From contig NZ_CABPSH010000008.1 in the NCBI RefSeq assembly GCF_902459725.1, positions 124,001 to 188,000 of the forward strand: a stretch of 64,000 nucleotides of DNA. The letters run 5' to 3'. The position numbers and the translations under genes are program-made. The notes beneath the pieces are model-generated. The model was not told where the DNA came from. It did no database searches and saw only the letters and a list, made by a program, of their open reading frames with translations. Each line of letters starts with the position of its first letter. Positions within the stretch are counted from its first letter, which is position 1. Of the stretch, positions 46,305-55,794 are shown piece after piece. The DNA comes from Pandoraea eparura (GTDB lineage: Bacteria; Pseudomonadota; Gammaproteobacteria; Burkholderiales; Burkholderiaceae).

Positions 46305-47492
46305 ATGTCTCTAACGCACACCTCCAGCCAAACGCACGATGTCGTCGTCGTCGGTGGCGGTCTGGTCGGCAAGGCCGCCGCCCTGCTGCTTTCGCAGGCA
46401 CGCCTGTCCGTCGCACTGCTCGCCCAGCCGGCTGCGGCCGCGCCCGCCATGGGCGATCTGTGGGACGCCCGCATCTACTCGCTCTCGTCCAGCTCGCAGG
46501 CGCTCTTCGAGCGCATGCGCGTCTGGCAGGCCGTCGACCCCGCACGCGTCAATCCTGTCTACGACATGGAAGTCTTCGGCGACGAGCGTGGCAGCTTGCA
46601 TTTCTCCGCGTACCAGGCCGCCGTGCCGCAACTCGCCTGGATCGCCGAATCGTCGAACCTCGAACGCGCGCTCGACGCCGCCTTGCGATTCTCCCCGCAA
46701 GTGCAATGGCTCGACGCCCGCGCCGACGCGCTCGAAGTCGATGCCGCGGCCGCCTCGGTGCGTCTGTCGGACGGCAAGACCCTGCGCGCGTCGCTCGTGG
46801 TCGGTGCCGACGGCGCCCACTCGTGGGTGCGCAGCGCCGCCGGGCTGGACGGCTCGGTACGTCCGTACGAGCAACTCGGCGTGGTGTGCAATTTCCGCGC
46901 GGAGCGGGCGCATCGCGACACGGCATTCCAATGGTTCCACGACGGCGAGATCATCGCGCTGCTGCCCCTGCCCGATCAGCACGTCTCGCTTGTCTGGTCC
47001 GCCGCCCAGGATCACGCCCAGGCGTTGCTCGCGCTTGATCCCAAAGATCTCGCTGAACGCGTCGGCACTTTCTCGAACGTTGAACTCGGTCAACTCACGC
47101 CGGTCTCATCGCGCGCCCAGGGGTTCCCGCTCGTGCTCGCGCAGGCCAAACGCCTGATCGCCCCGCGCGTGGCGCTGGTCGGCGACGCGGCGCACGTCGT
47201 GCATCCGCTCGCGGGCCAGGGGATGAACCTCGGATTGCGCGACGTGGCGGCGCTTGGCGACGCGCTCGCCGGCCGCGAATCGTTCCGCGATTGCGGCGAC
47301 GCGGCGGTATTGCGTCGCTACGAGCGCGCCCGCAAGGAAGACATCGGCAGCATGGCGCTCACGACGGACGGCCTGCACAAGCTGTTTGCCACGCGCAATC
47401 CGCTGGCCAGATTCGTGCGCAACGCGGGGCTCGACAGCGTGAACGTGCTGCCCTTCGTCAAGAAATTCCTGATCGGCCGCGCGTTGGGCTGA
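46305..47492 (+). CDS. FAD-dependent monooxygenase of the UbiH/UbiF type
   Basis: 395-residue flavoprotein hydroxylase. FAD motifs are V-V-V-G-G-G-L-V-G near residue 14, V-G-A-D-G-A-H-S near 168 (the DG motif) and L-V-G-D-A-A-H-V-V-H-P-L-A-G-Q-G-M-N near 290. The family includes the ubiquinone hydroxylases UbiH, UbiF and UbiI, all of which lack firm sequence markers for ring position, so I leave the symbol open. dsbC follows after 98 nt on the same strand. Confidence 0.9.
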   Translation: MSLTHTSSQTHDVVVVGGGLVGKAAALLLSQARLSVALLAQPAAAAPAMGDLWDARIYSLSSSSQALFERMRVWQAVDPARVNPVYDMEVFGDERGSLHFSAYQAAVPQLAWIAESSNLERALDAALRFSPQVQWLDARADALEVDAAAASVRLSDGKTLRASLVVGADGAHSWVRSAAGLDGSVRPYEQLGVVCNFRAERAHRDTAFQWFHDGEIIALLPLPDQHVSLVWSAAQDHAQALLALDPKDLAERVGTFSNVELGQLTPVSSRAQGFPLVLAQAKRLIAPRVALVGDAAHVVHPLAGQGMNLGLRDVAALGDALAGRESFRDCGDAAVLRRYERARKEDIGSMALTTDGLHKLFATRNPLARFVRNAGLDSVNVLPFVKKFLIGRALG

Positions 47493-47590
47493 CCCCGTCG
47501 GGCGCCTGTTCCGGCCCGTTCCACCCCATGCCGGTCGATACCGCGCGTGCCCGACGCACCGCTGGCTCGACACCCTACTGGAGATATTCG

Positions 47591-48355
47591 ATGTTGCAAC
47601 GTTATCGCGCCGCGGCGCTCGCAGCGCTCGGTCTGGCGGCAGTTTGCGCCGCGACGGTCACGACGCTCGCCGTCGCGCAGAACAAGGCCGACGCAGCGCT
47701 CGACCGCGTGAAGGCCGCCGTGCAGAAGACGCTCGGCGCCGACGCCCCTGTCAAGTCGGTGGCCCGCACGCCCATCCCCGGACTCTTTGAGGTGGGGGTC
47801 GGCGGCGACATCATCTATGTCGACGAGAAGGCGAAATACGTGATCGTCGGCGGCAACCTCGTCGATACGAAGACGCGTCAGAGCCTGACCGAAGCGAGTC
47901 AGTCGGAACTGAACAAGATCGACTTCGCCAAGCTGCCGCTCGATCGCGCCATCAAGTACGTGAAGGGCAACGGCAGCCGCAAGGTCGCCGTGTTCTCGGA
48001 TCCGAACTGCCCGTACTGCAAGCGCTTCGAGGAAACGCTCAAGACGTCGAAGCTCGACAACATCACGGTCTACACCTTCCTCTACCCGGTGCTCGGCCCG
48101 GACTCTGACGCGAAGTCGAAGGCGATCTGGTGCGCCCCGAATCGACTCACGGCATGGCATGACTGGATGCTCGACAAGAAGCTGCCGCCGACCCCCGCGG
48201 CCACGTGCAACGACGACGGGGTGACGCAGAACGTGGCGCTGGGCCATCGGTTCAACGTGACGGGTACGCCGACGATCATTCTGTCCGACGGCCGCCGTCT
48301 GCCGGGCGCCGTGCCCGCCGAAGCCCTGGAAAAGGCGCTCGCCACGCTCAAGTAA
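47591..48355 (+). CDS. dsbC: protein disulfide isomerase DsbC
   Basis: 254-residue periplasmic DsbC. A signal peptide ends near residue 29 (L-A-V-A-Q-N). The N-terminal dimerisation domain contains I-P-G-L-F-E-V, and the thioredoxin-like domain has D-P-N-C-P-Y-C-K-R with the C-P-Y-C active site near residue 145. The C-terminal G-T-P-T-I-I-L-S-D-G-R-R block has the cis-Pro. ATG 47591 is the start. Its electron donor DsbD is encoded at 58803-60713. Confidence 0.95.
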   Translation: MLQRYRAAALAALGLAAVCAATVTTLAVAQNKADAALDRVKAAVQKTLGADAPVKSVARTPIPGLFEVGVGGDIIYVDEKAKYVIVGGNLVDTKTRQSLTEASQSELNKIDFAKLPLDRAIKYVKGNGSRKVAVFSDPNCPYCKRFEETLKTSKLDNITVYTFLYPVLGPDSDAKSKAIWCAPNRLTAWHDWMLDKKLPPTPAATCNDDGVTQNVALGHRFNVTGTPTIILSDGRRLPGAVPAEALEKALATLK

Positions 48356-48388
48356 CCGAGCGTCCCGACAACAAGAAGCCGCCACCTC

Positions 48389-50203
48389 ATGAAAGCCACG
48401 TCTGCCCAGCCTGCCATCCGGTATGCGATTGTTCCGAAGTCGCCCGCCGCGCATCTGTTCGAAGTCACCGTCACGGTCTCGCATCCCGCCCCCGAAGGGC
48501 AGCGGTTCACGCTGCCCGCATGGATTCCGGGCAGCTACATGGTGCGCGAGTTCGCTCGCAACATCGTGACGATCGGCGCGACGTGCCGCGGCCGCAAGGT
48601 GGCGCTCGACAAGCTCGACAAGCACACCTGGCAGGCGGCGCCGTGCAAGGGCACGCTGATCGTGACCTACGAGGTGTACGCGTGGGACCTGTCCGTGCGC
48701 GCCGCGCACCTCGACGACACGCACGGCTTCTTCAACGGCACGAGCGTGTTCCTGCGCGTCGAAGGCCAGGAACAGTCACCGTGTGAAGTCGACGTGCTGC
48801 GCCCGCGCGGTGCGGCGTTCAAGGCGTGGCGCGTCGCGAGCGCGCTGACGCCGGCCGAAGGCACGGCGGCGCTCGACTTCGGGCGCTACCTGGCCGCCGA
48901 CTACGACGAGCTGATCGACTCGCCGGTTGAGATGGGGACCTTCGTGCACGGCACGTTCAAGGCCTGCGGCGTGACGCACGAAGTCGCCATCACAGGCCCG
49001 GTGCCGAATCTCGATCTCGATCGCTTGCTGCGCGACATGAAGAAGATCTGCGAAGCGCAGATCCGGTTGTTCGAGCCGGGCGCCGGTTCGCGCGCGCGCG
49101 TGCCGATGTCGCGCTACGTCTTCCTGCTCATGACGCTCGGCGAGGGCTACGGCGGTCTGGAACACCGGGCCTCCACGGCGCTGCTCGCGAGCCGCAACGA
49201 TTTGCCGGTGCAGGGACAGGCGCGCATGAGCGAGGCCTATCGCGGCTTCCTCGGTCTGGTCAGTCACGAGTATTTCCACACGTGGAACGTCAAGCGCATC
49301 AAGCCGGCGGTGTTCGCGCCGTATGTGCTCGATCGCGAGGTGTACACGCGGCTGCTCTGGCTGTTCGAAGGTTTCACGTCCTATTACGACGATCTGATGC
49401 TGGTGCGCAGTGGCGTGATCGCCCCCGCCGACTACTACGACCTCGTCGCCAAGACGGTGGCGAGCGTGTTACGCGGCAGCGGTCGTCTCAAGCAGAGCGT
49501 GGCCGAGAGTTCGTTCGATGCCTGGACGAAGTACTACCGTCAGGACGAAAACGCACCGAACGCCATCGTCAGCTATTACACGAAGGGCTCGCTGGTCGCG
49601 CTCGCGCTCGATCTGACGATTCGTTCGAAGACGCGCGGCCAGAAGTCGCTCGATGACATCATGCGCGCGCTGTGGCAACGCTATGGCCGCGATTTCTACC
49701 GCGGCGCGCCCGTGGGCATCGACGAGGACGCCGTGCAGCCGTTCTTCGAGGAAGTCTCGGGACTCGACCTGTCGGATTTCTTTGCCACGGCCATCCACGG
49801 CACGCGCGATCTGCCGATCAAGACGCTGCTCGAACGCGTGGGTCTCACGCTGGAACCGGTCACGCCTGAGGACGGTCGTCCGGCGCTGGGGGTGAAGACG
49901 GCAAAGCGCGGCGACGACCTCACGCTCTCGCAGGTGCTCGACGGGGGCGCGGCGCAAGCTGCCGGATTGTCGGCGGGCGATGTGCTGGTCGCCATCGACG
50001 GGCTGCGCGTGACGCACGCCAATCTCGACAAGCTGCTCGAGCGCTATCGGCCGGGCAACCGGGTGACGGTCCATGCGTTCCGCCGTGATGCGTTGCGCGA
50101 GACCGCGCTCACGCTCGACGCGCCGGAGATTTCGAAATATCGCATCGCCGAGACGCGCGATCGCCCCGCGGCACAGCGTCGCGACAAGTGGCTGTCGGCC
50201 TGA
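48389..50203 (+). CDS. M61 family glycyl aminopeptidase with PDZ domain
   Basis: 604-residue cytoplasmic peptidase of the M61 family. The zinc site is H-E-Y-F-H near residue 295 with the downstream Glu in L-F-E-G-F-T-S-Y-Y; a PDZ-like domain is at about 495-585 (A-A-Q-A-A-G-L-S-A-G-D-V-L-V-A-I-D-G). No signal peptide. Family members remove N-terminal Gly or Ala. It lies 33 nt after dsbC on the same strand and may be cotranscribed, though no functional link is known. Confidence 0.93.
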   Translation: MKATSAQPAIRYAIVPKSPAAHLFEVTVTVSHPAPEGQRFTLPAWIPGSYMVREFARNIVTIGATCRGRKVALDKLDKHTWQAAPCKGTLIVTYEVYAWDLSVRAAHLDDTHGFFNGTSVFLRVEGQEQSPCEVDVLRPRGAAFKAWRVASALTPAEGTAALDFGRYLAADYDELIDSPVEMGTFVHGTFKACGVTHEVAITGPVPNLDLDRLLRDMKKICEAQIRLFEPGAGSRARVPMSRYVFLLMTLGEGYGGLEHRASTALLASRNDLPVQGQARMSEAYRGFLGLVSHEYFHTWNVKRIKPAVFAPYVLDREVYTRLLWLFEGFTSYYDDLMLVRSGVIAPADYYDLVAKTVASVLRGSGRLKQSVAESSFDAWTKYYRQDENAPNAIVSYYTKGSLVALALDLTIRSKTRGQKSLDDIMRALWQRYGRDFYRGAPVGIDEDAVQPFFEEVSGLDLSDFFATAIHGTRDLPIKTLLERVGLTLEPVTPEDGRPALGVKTAKRGDDLTLSQVLDGGAAQAAGLSAGDVLVAIDGLRVTHANLDKLLERYRPGNRVTVHAFRRDALRETALTLDAPEISKYRIAETRDRPAAQRRDKWLSA

Positions 50204-50240
50204 CGCAATGAGGGGCTGAGCGGCTGAAGGGCCGCGCCCG

Positions 50241-51167
50241 TCAGCCTGGCACCGTCGGGTCCCGGTTCTCCTCGGGACACGACTTGGCGACCGCGAGCAT
50301 GTGCTCGATGAAGACCTGCGTCTTGCGCGGCAGGAAGCGCCGCGACGGCGTGACCAGATGCACCGGGCTGGACGGTAACGACCACTCGGGCAGCACCTTG
50401 ATCAGACGGCCGGTGCGCAACGCATCCTCGGCCAGGATATCCGTCAGCGCGGCGATGCCGCTGCCTGCCACCGTCATCTCTTTGACCATCCCCATGCTGT
50501 TGACCTGGATCGCCCCGTGCATGGTGATGTCGGCACGCTGGCGCCCCTTGTGCAGCGTGTCCGCGTTGAACAGACGCCGCGCGCCCTGCAGGATCACGAA
50601 GCGATGTCCCGCCAGCTCATCGGGCGTGGCGGGCAACCCCGTCGCACTCAGATACAGCGGGCTGGCATACAGACTGCGCGTGAGCTTGAGGAGCGGGCGC
50701 GCCACGAGGGTGGAATCGGAGAGTTGTCCGGCACGAATGGCCACGTCGATGCGTTCGGCGATCAGATCGACCTGTCGCGAACTCAGATCGACATCCACCG
50801 TGATCTCGGGGTAGGCGGCGCAGAATGTCGCGAGCGGCACGGCCAGCCACTGCACCGCCAGGTCGCCGGGCGCCGTAATGCGAAGCCGTCCGCGCGGCTT
50901 GCTCGACAACTGCGACGCGAAGTCTCGCGTCTCTTCCACTTCCTCGAGAATCGGCAGGCAACGCTCGTAATACGCCTCGCCCACTTCGGTCAGTTCCAGT
51001 CGCCGTGTGGTCTTGTGCAGCAGCTTCGTGCCCAGCCGCGTCTCCAGTCGCGACAGACGCCGGCTCACCGTCGCCTTGGGCAGATCGAGCCGCTCGCCGG
51101 CCCGCGTGATGCTGCCGGAGCGCACGACCTCCGCAAAGATCAGCATGTCATTCAGATCGTCAATCAT
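50241..51167 (-). CDS. LysR family transcriptional regulator
   Basis: 308-residue LysR-type regulator. The N-terminal winged helix (about 5-62) has [14 protein letters not shown] and [14 protein letters not shown]; the substrate domain is of the CrgA-like type. ATG 51167 is the start. It is divergent from azoR with an inverted repeat between them (51223-51242), so it most likely controls azoR and the pirin gene in response to a quinone or electrophile (inference). Confidence 0.92.
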   Translation of the reverse strand: MIDDLNDMLIFAEVVRSGSITRAGERLDLPKATVSRRLSRLETRLGTKLLHKTTRRLELTEVGEAYYERCLPILEEVEETRDFASQLSSKPRGRLRITAPGDLAVQWLAVPLATFCAAYPEITVDVDLSSRQVDLIAERIDVAIRAGQLSDSTLVARPLLKLTRSLYASPLYLSATGLPATPDELAGHRFVILQGARRLFNADTLHKGRQRADITMHGAIQVNSMGMVKEMTVAGSGIAALTDILAEDALRTGRLIKVLPEWSLPSSPVHLVTPSRRFLPRKTQVFIEHMLAVAKSCPEENRDPTVPG

Positions 51168-51222
51168 CGCGCACGCTCCTCGGTGACGCGACCATCCGGC
51201 AAAGGGGGAGGGATGGCGCACA

Positions 51223-51242
51223 TTGTTCCAAAATGGGAACAA
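51223..51242. promoter_or_regulatory. inverted repeat between LysR gene and azoR, likely operator
   Basis: TTGTTCC (51223-51229) and GGAACAA (51236-51242) form a perfect 7-bp inverted repeat with a 6-bp centre, 55 bp from the LysR start and 138 bp from azoR. It fits the dyad bound by a LysR-type protein between divergent genes. Confidence 0.65.
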
Positions 51243-51380
51243 ACAATTCGATTTTACCGGCTTGTTTCATTTTTGTGGGTAACTAGAATTCATACCAAGC
51301 CGACGCGCCATTCACGGCAATCCCGAGACGGGGGCCAGCGCGGACGGATTTTCGAACCCCCAGGCTCAGGAGCCAGTGAC

Positions 51381-51980
51381 ATGACCACGATTCTGCAAAT
51401 CAATTCCGCCGCCCGTTCGCAAGGCGCCAACTCGACCACGCTCGCCAACGAATCCGTGGCGCAACTGGCCGTGAAGCACCCGGGTGCCAAGGTCGTCGTG
51501 CGCGATCTGTTGGCCGATGGCGTGCCGCACCTGGACGAAGCCGTGATCGGCGCGTTTTTCACGCCGGAAGACCAGCGCTCGGCCGAACAAAACGCCATCA
51601 TCGCCCGCAGCGACGAACTGATCGCCGAAATTCAGGCCGCCGACTATGTCGTGTTCGGCGTGCCGCTGTACAACTTCCAGGTGCCGTCGCAACTGAAGGC
51701 GTACTTCGACTGGATCGCCCGTGCCCGCGTGACCTTCCGCTATCGTGAAGATGGCACCGTGGAAGGCCTGATCCAGGGCAAGAAGGTGATCGTGGCGTTC
51801 GCCCGCGGCGGCAACTACAAGGACACGCCGGCCGACAGCCAGACCCCGTACCTCAAGACGATTCTTGGCTTTCTGGGCATGACGGACGTGACGTTCATCT
51901 TCGCGGAAGGCCTGGCGCGTGGTCCGGAATCGGCGGCTGCCGGGTTCGCGAACGCGCGCGAAGCCATCGCAGCGCTCTGA
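51381..51980 (+). CDS. azoR: FMN-dependent NADH-azoreductase
   Basis: 199-residue AzoR, a flavodoxin-like NAD(P)H quinone/azo reductase. The FMN loop is I-N-S-A-A-R-S near residue 7, the central block is [16 protein letters not shown] near 97, and A-R-G-G-N-Y near 140 contacts flavin. Physiologically such enzymes detoxify quinones; azo dyes are a laboratory substrate. ATG 51381 follows CAGGAGCCAG. A pirin gene follows after 72 nt. Confidence 0.94.
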   Translation: MTTILQINSAARSQGANSTTLANESVAQLAVKHPGAKVVVRDLLADGVPHLDEAVIGAFFTPEDQRSAEQNAIIARSDELIAEIQAADYVVFGVPLYNFQVPSQLKAYFDWIARARVTFRYREDGTVEGLIQGKKVIVAFARGGNYKDTPADSQTPYLKTILGFLGMTDVTFIFAEGLARGPESAAAGFANAREAIAAL

Positions 51981-52052
51981 GCCCTCGGGCCGACGCTGCT
52001 GCTATCGCTGTTACCACCGTTACCGCTGCCTCCCGCACGCGCAGGTACCCCC

Positions 52053-52964
52053 ATGGCCCATCCGACGCCCTTGCATCCGCGTCAGACGAAGCGTCCGGCG
52101 GCTCACGCCGACGCGAGCGCCATCCCGCGCGTGCTTCCCGTCACCCAGCCCGGCCGCTGCGCCGCGGCTGCGGGGGCGGGCGTTTTCGATCAGGTCGCCG
52201 AAACGGATCCGTTTCTGTCGATCGATCGCTTCCGTCGTCACGGCGCGTGCATACCGCCTCATCCGCATGCCGGATGCGTGGTGGCGACCTACCTGTTTCC
52301 CGAATCCACGACGTCGCTGCGCTGCCGTCACGCCCATCACGGCGACGACAGGCTGCGTGCCGGCGATCTGCTCTGGCTCGAAGCCAACTGCGGCACGGTA
52401 CACGAGGACATTCCCGAGAGCGCCGACGGTACGGCGCGCGGCATACGGATGATCGTGAGCCGCGCTGGCCGCCATGCGCGCGGCGCGCCCGCGCAAACCG
52501 TGGTGCGCGCCGAGGCCATGCCGCATTGGCGCGAAGGCGCGGTTGACCTGACGTTGATCTGCGGGCAGTGGGGCGAGCATCATGTCGCCCGTGCCGAAGG
52601 TGAGCGCACGACGCTGCTGCAGCTCGACTGGCGCGACGACGGGTTGCGCACCTTGACGATCCCGTGCGATGGTCGTCGTTGGGTCGCATTGATCGCGCAG
52701 GGCGAGGCGGCGCTGGCCAATCATGCCTTACGGGCGGAAGGCGCCGGTGCGCAAGCGATGTTGCTGCCGCCCGGGGCGTGGCAACTGGCCGGACGCGCCG
52801 GCGCACGCCTCATGCTCGCCGGCGGCGAGCCGCTCGCCGAACCCGTGGTCTATCGCGGCAACTTCGCAGCGCGCGACGAGAGCGACCTCGTGGCGCTCAC
52901 ACGCCGCTATCAGCAGGGCGCGATGGGCACACTGACGCCAATTTACGCGTCATCGAGCGACTGA
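52053..52964 (+). CDS. pirin-family protein
   Basis: 303-residue bicupin of the pirin family. The metal ligands are visible: P-H-P-H-A-G near residue 68-73 and G-T-V-H-E-D near 113-118 give the three His and one Glu. A 45-residue N-terminal extension is low-complexity, so the true start may be later. Several pirins have quercetin 2,3-dioxygenase activity or bind redox-active metal; a quinone-related role fits the azoR neighbour. Function is otherwise unknown. Confidence 0.82.
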   Translation: MAHPTPLHPRQTKRPAAHADASAIPRVLPVTQPGRCAAAAGAGVFDQVAETDPFLSIDRFRRHGACIPPHPHAGCVVATYLFPESTTSLRCRHAHHGDDRLRAGDLLWLEANCGTVHEDIPESADGTARGIRMIVSRAGRHARGAPAQTVVRAEAMPHWREGAVDLTLICGQWGEHHVARAEGERTTLLQLDWRDDGLRTLTIPCDGRRWVALIAQGEAALANHALRAEGAGAQAMLLPPGAWQLAGRAGARLMLAGGEPLAEPVVYRGNFAARDESDLVALTRRYQQGAMGTLTPIYASSSD

Positions 52965-53024
52965 GTCACCCCCGCAACCGCACTACGCTCTGCGCCTCAG
53001 GCCTTACGCCTCAGCCCCTACGCC

Positions 53025-54029
53025 TTACGCTGGCAGGTGCCAGTCGATGGGCGTTTTGCCGTGCTGTTCGAGGAACGCATTGGCGGCGCTGAAGTGGCCG
53101 CAGCCCAGGAAGCCGCGATGTGCCGAGAGCGGCGAGGGGTGCGGGGCTTCGAGCAGCAGGTGAGCGTGACCGGCAAGCAGCGGCGCCTTGGCCTGCGCAT
53201 GGCTGCCCCACAGCAGGAAGACCAGCGGCCCTTGCTGCGCGGCCAGCCCCTTGAGTAGCGTGTCGGTGCAAGCTTGCCATCCCCCCTTCTTGAACGGCTT
53301 CGCGTGACTCGCCGCGTTGCCTGCTTCCACGGTCAACGTCGTGTTGAGCAACAGCACGCCCTGCTTCGCCCAGGCATCGAGATTGCCGTGCGGCGGCGCA
53401 GCGATCCCCAGGTCGCGCTCGATTTCCTTGTAGATGTTTCTCAGCGACGGCGGCACGCGCACACCGCGTTGCACGGAAAACGCCAGGCCGTGCGCCTGCG
53501 CGATGCCGTGATCGTCGCCGTGATAAGGGTCCTGCCCGAGGATCACGACCTTCACGTCGGCGGGCAACGTCATGCGCAGCGCGTGGAAGATGTCCGCCGG
53601 GTAGACGGTTCTGCCGGCGGCGACTTCGGCGTCGACGTAGCGACACAGCGGTGCATAGGCGTCGCTCTGGACGAATGGTGCGACCAATGTCTTCCACTCG
53701 CCGGGCAAGGCGGCGAACTGATCTTCGACGCGCCCCTTGAGTGGGCCGGCGATGTCAGCGCTCGCGGCTACCGACTCGGCGATTGACGTGACGGGCTTCG
53801 ATGCAGACGTCACCGGCGCGCCCGCTTTCGGCGGACGACCGCGTCGACGCGGTGATGGCGCGGTGGGAACGGCGGGAGCAACGACGCCAGCGACATCAGC
53901 GACATCGGCGGGGAGCTGCGGCGAAGCCGTCGTGTCGTTCGTTCCTGCCACTGGCGTCGGGTCGTCGAACAGCGAGCGTTGCCGTTCATCGGCAGGCGAC
54001 AGGGATGCTGCGCGTGAGCGTGAGGTCAT
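53025..54029 (-). CDS. ung: uracil-DNA glycosylase with AT-hook-like N-terminal extension
   Basis: 334-residue Ung, about 100 residues longer than most bacterial family-1 enzymes. The catalytic core (about 105-330) has the water-activating G-Q-D-P-Y-H motif near residue 175, the V-L-L-L-N-T segment and the C-terminal H-P-S-P-L-S-A-H loop. The extension (1-100) is Pro/Ala-rich and contains R-R-R-G-R-P-P-K near residue 60, which is an AT-hook core. Ung removes uracil from DNA in base excision repair. ATG 54029 has no strong ribosome site, so some of the extension may be untranslated, but the AT-hook lies well inside the frame. Confidence 0.9.
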   Translation of the reverse strand: MTSRSRAASLSPADERQRSLFDDPTPVAGTNDTTASPQLPADVADVAGVVAPAVPTAPSPRRRGRPPKAGAPVTSASKPVTSIAESVAASADIAGPLKGRVEDQFAALPGEWKTLVAPFVQSDAYAPLCRYVDAEVAAGRTVYPADIFHALRMTLPADVKVVILGQDPYHGDDHGIAQAHGLAFSVQRGVRVPPSLRNIYKEIERDLGIAAPPHGNLDAWAKQGVLLLNTTLTVEAGNAASHAKPFKKGGWQACTDTLLKGLAAQQGPLVFLLWGSHAQAKAPLLAGHAHLLLEAPHPSPLSAHRGFLGCGHFSAANAFLEQHGKTPIDWHLPA

Positions 54030-54106
54030 TCGATGCGTCGTTTGAGTGGGCTTGAGTGGACTTGAGCGAGTGCAACGTGTGTCGCGCCGGTATCCGAGCG
54101 GGACAC

Positions 54107-54802
54107 TCAGCGACCGAGCACCTTTTGCCGCAGACGATACCCGCGCTGCGCCTTGCTCACGTTGTCGCTCTGCAATTCGGGCAGGACGTCGCGCAGTTCC
54201 TGCGCGAGCGCATGCAGAATGCGTTCGCCTTGCCCCTCGCGGTCGTCGTCCGGGGCGTCGAGCAGTTCCAGTTCTACCTCCACTAGCGGTTCCGTATGAC
54301 GCGTGCCATCGGCTTGCACCGCGACTTCGCCCCGGTCGAATGCAATCTCGACGACAGTCCCGTCTCCTGCGATATAGCGCCACAGGCGTCGTACGAAATT
54401 CGTCTCGAACTGTGCGACGACATTCGCTCCCTCGGTGCGCAGCAGATCCGCCGTGCCGGGCACGTCGCAAGCGGCGATCAGCGGCGCGAGTTCGAGCGCT
54501 TCGCCCTGCACCGCTTGCTCCCACTCGTGACGCACATGCAGCCCGTCGCGCGCCTCACCCACCGACTTGAGCGTTTGCAGCCATTGTCCGGGGTGGCCGT
54601 CGCGCGCCACGAAACGCAACCGCAGCGCTGCCTTCGCTTGCGCGAGCGCCAGCGTGGGCGTGTCGAAATAGCGATTGACGAGATGCCGTTCCCCCCGGGC
54701 TTCTGCCCCAGGCAAACGGTCGAGGTGGGAAATCAGCGCGTCGGCGCGCTCGGCTGACAGATCGCCCGGGAGGGCCAGTTTGAGTTCGCGTTCGATGGCC
54801 AT
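54107..54802 (-). CDS. CYTH-domain phosphatase (inorganic triphosphatase-like)
   Basis: 231-residue CYTH-superfamily protein. The signature E-R-E-L-K-L opens the domain (residues 4-9) and charged beta-strands follow, as in inorganic triphosphatase YgiF and thiamine triphosphatase. There is no C-terminal CHAD domain, unlike YgiF. The domain binds triphosphate with divalent metal. It lies between ung and trpC on the same strand; no functional link is evident. Confidence 0.9.
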   Translation of the reverse strand: MAIERELKLALPGDLSAERADALISHLDRLPGAEARGERHLVNRYFDTPTLALAQAKAALRLRFVARDGHPGQWLQTLKSVGEARDGLHVRHEWEQAVQGEALELAPLIAACDVPGTADLLRTEGANVVAQFETNFVRRLWRYIAGDGTVVEIAFDRGEVAVQADGTRHTEPLVEVELELLDAPDDDREGQGERILHALAQELRDVLPELQSDNVSKAQRGYRLRQKVLGR

Positions 54803-54828
54803 CGGGGCCGCTCCTGTGAGAAGGACGC

Positions 54829-54855
54829 CGCGCCACCGATCGCTCGCGTGGCGCG
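54829..54855 (-). terminator. candidate terminator of the trp operon
   Basis: CGCGCCAC (54829-54836) pairs with GTGGCGCG (54848-54855) in the 63-nt gap between the trpC stop and the CYTH gene. No T-tract on the minus strand, so it is weak evidence. Confidence 0.4.
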
Positions 54856-54865
54856 TGGCAGGGGA

Positions 54866-55678
54866 TCAGCGGGGCATGTCGAACAGCGTGGCGAGCGCCT
54901 CGCCCGGTTCCGGCGCGCGCATGAAGGCTTCGCCGACGAGGAAGGCATTGACGCCCGCCGCGCGCATGCGCGTCACGTCGTCGCGCGACAGAATACCCGA
55001 CTCCGTCACGACCACACGATCGTCCGGAATGTGTTTCAACAGACCGAGCGTCGTGTCGAGCGACACGTCGAAGGTGTGGAGGTTGCGATTGTTGATGCCC
55101 AGCAGCGGCGTGCTCAGCTCGAGCCCGGCGACCAGCTCCTGACCGTTGTGCACCTCGACGAGCACCGCCATGCCCAGCTCGTGGGCTTGTGCTTCGAGAT
55201 CGCGCATATGGGCCAGCTCCAGCGCCGCGGCGATGAGCAGAATGCAGTCGGCGCCCATCTCGCGCGCCTCGTACACCTGGTAGGCGTCGATCATGAAGTC
55301 CTTGCGCAGCACCGGCAGATCGCAGGCGGCGCGCGCGGACTTCAGATACTCGGGCGAGCCCTGGAAGAACTGCACATCGGTGAGCACCGACAGGCAGGCC
55401 GCACCGCCTTTCTGATACGACTCGGCGATTTGCGGCGGGACGAAATGCTCGCGAATCACGCCCTTCGACGGGCTGGCCTTCTTGATCTCGGCGATCACGC
55501 CGGCCAATCCGCCGTCGAGCTTGGCGCGCACTGCGCCCACGAAATCGCGTGCGCGCAGCGCGCTGTCGGCGACGGTGGCTTCGGCGTCGCGGCGCAGGCT
55601 CGCGAGGTCACGCACGCGCTTCGCAGCGGCGACTTCTTCAGCCTTGACGGCCAGGATCTTGTCGAGAACGGTAGACAT
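54866..55678 (-). CDS. trpC: indole-3-glycerol phosphate synthase
   Basis: 270-residue TrpC, which closes the indole ring from carboxyphenylaminodeoxyribulose phosphate. Motifs are E-I-K-K-A-S-P-S near residue 65, F-M-I-D-x-Y-Q-V-Y near 128 and N-N-R-N-L near 195. Single-domain form (no TrpF fusion), as usual in this group. It is the last gene of the trpG-trpD-trpC operon; the 116-nt gap from trpD contains a small inverted repeat. Confidence 0.97.
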   Translation of the reverse strand: MSTVLDKILAVKAEEVAAAKRVRDLASLRRDAEATVADSALRARDFVGAVRAKLDGGLAGVIAEIKKASPSKGVIREHFVPPQIAESYQKGGAACLSVLTDVQFFQGSPEYLKSARAACDLPVLRKDFMIDAYQVYEAREMGADCILLIAAALELAHMRDLEAQAHELGMAVLVEVHNGQELVAGLELSTPLLGINNRNLHTFDVSLDTTLGLLKHIPDDRVVVTESGILSRDDVTRMRAAGVNAFLVGEAFMRAPEPGEALATLFDMPR

Positions 55679-55794
55679 ATCGATGGATGACTCGGGTGCT
55701 ACGGAATGTGATCGGCGTCATCGGAAACGACGCCTGTCGTAATCGAAATCGGGAGGGGCCGATGCGGTACCGTCGGTGGTACCGGCGTCACGCC

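Noticed and set aside
47318-48724. Minus-strand open frame opposite dsbC
   Set aside because: No motif, no ribosome site, and opposite a clear dsbC.
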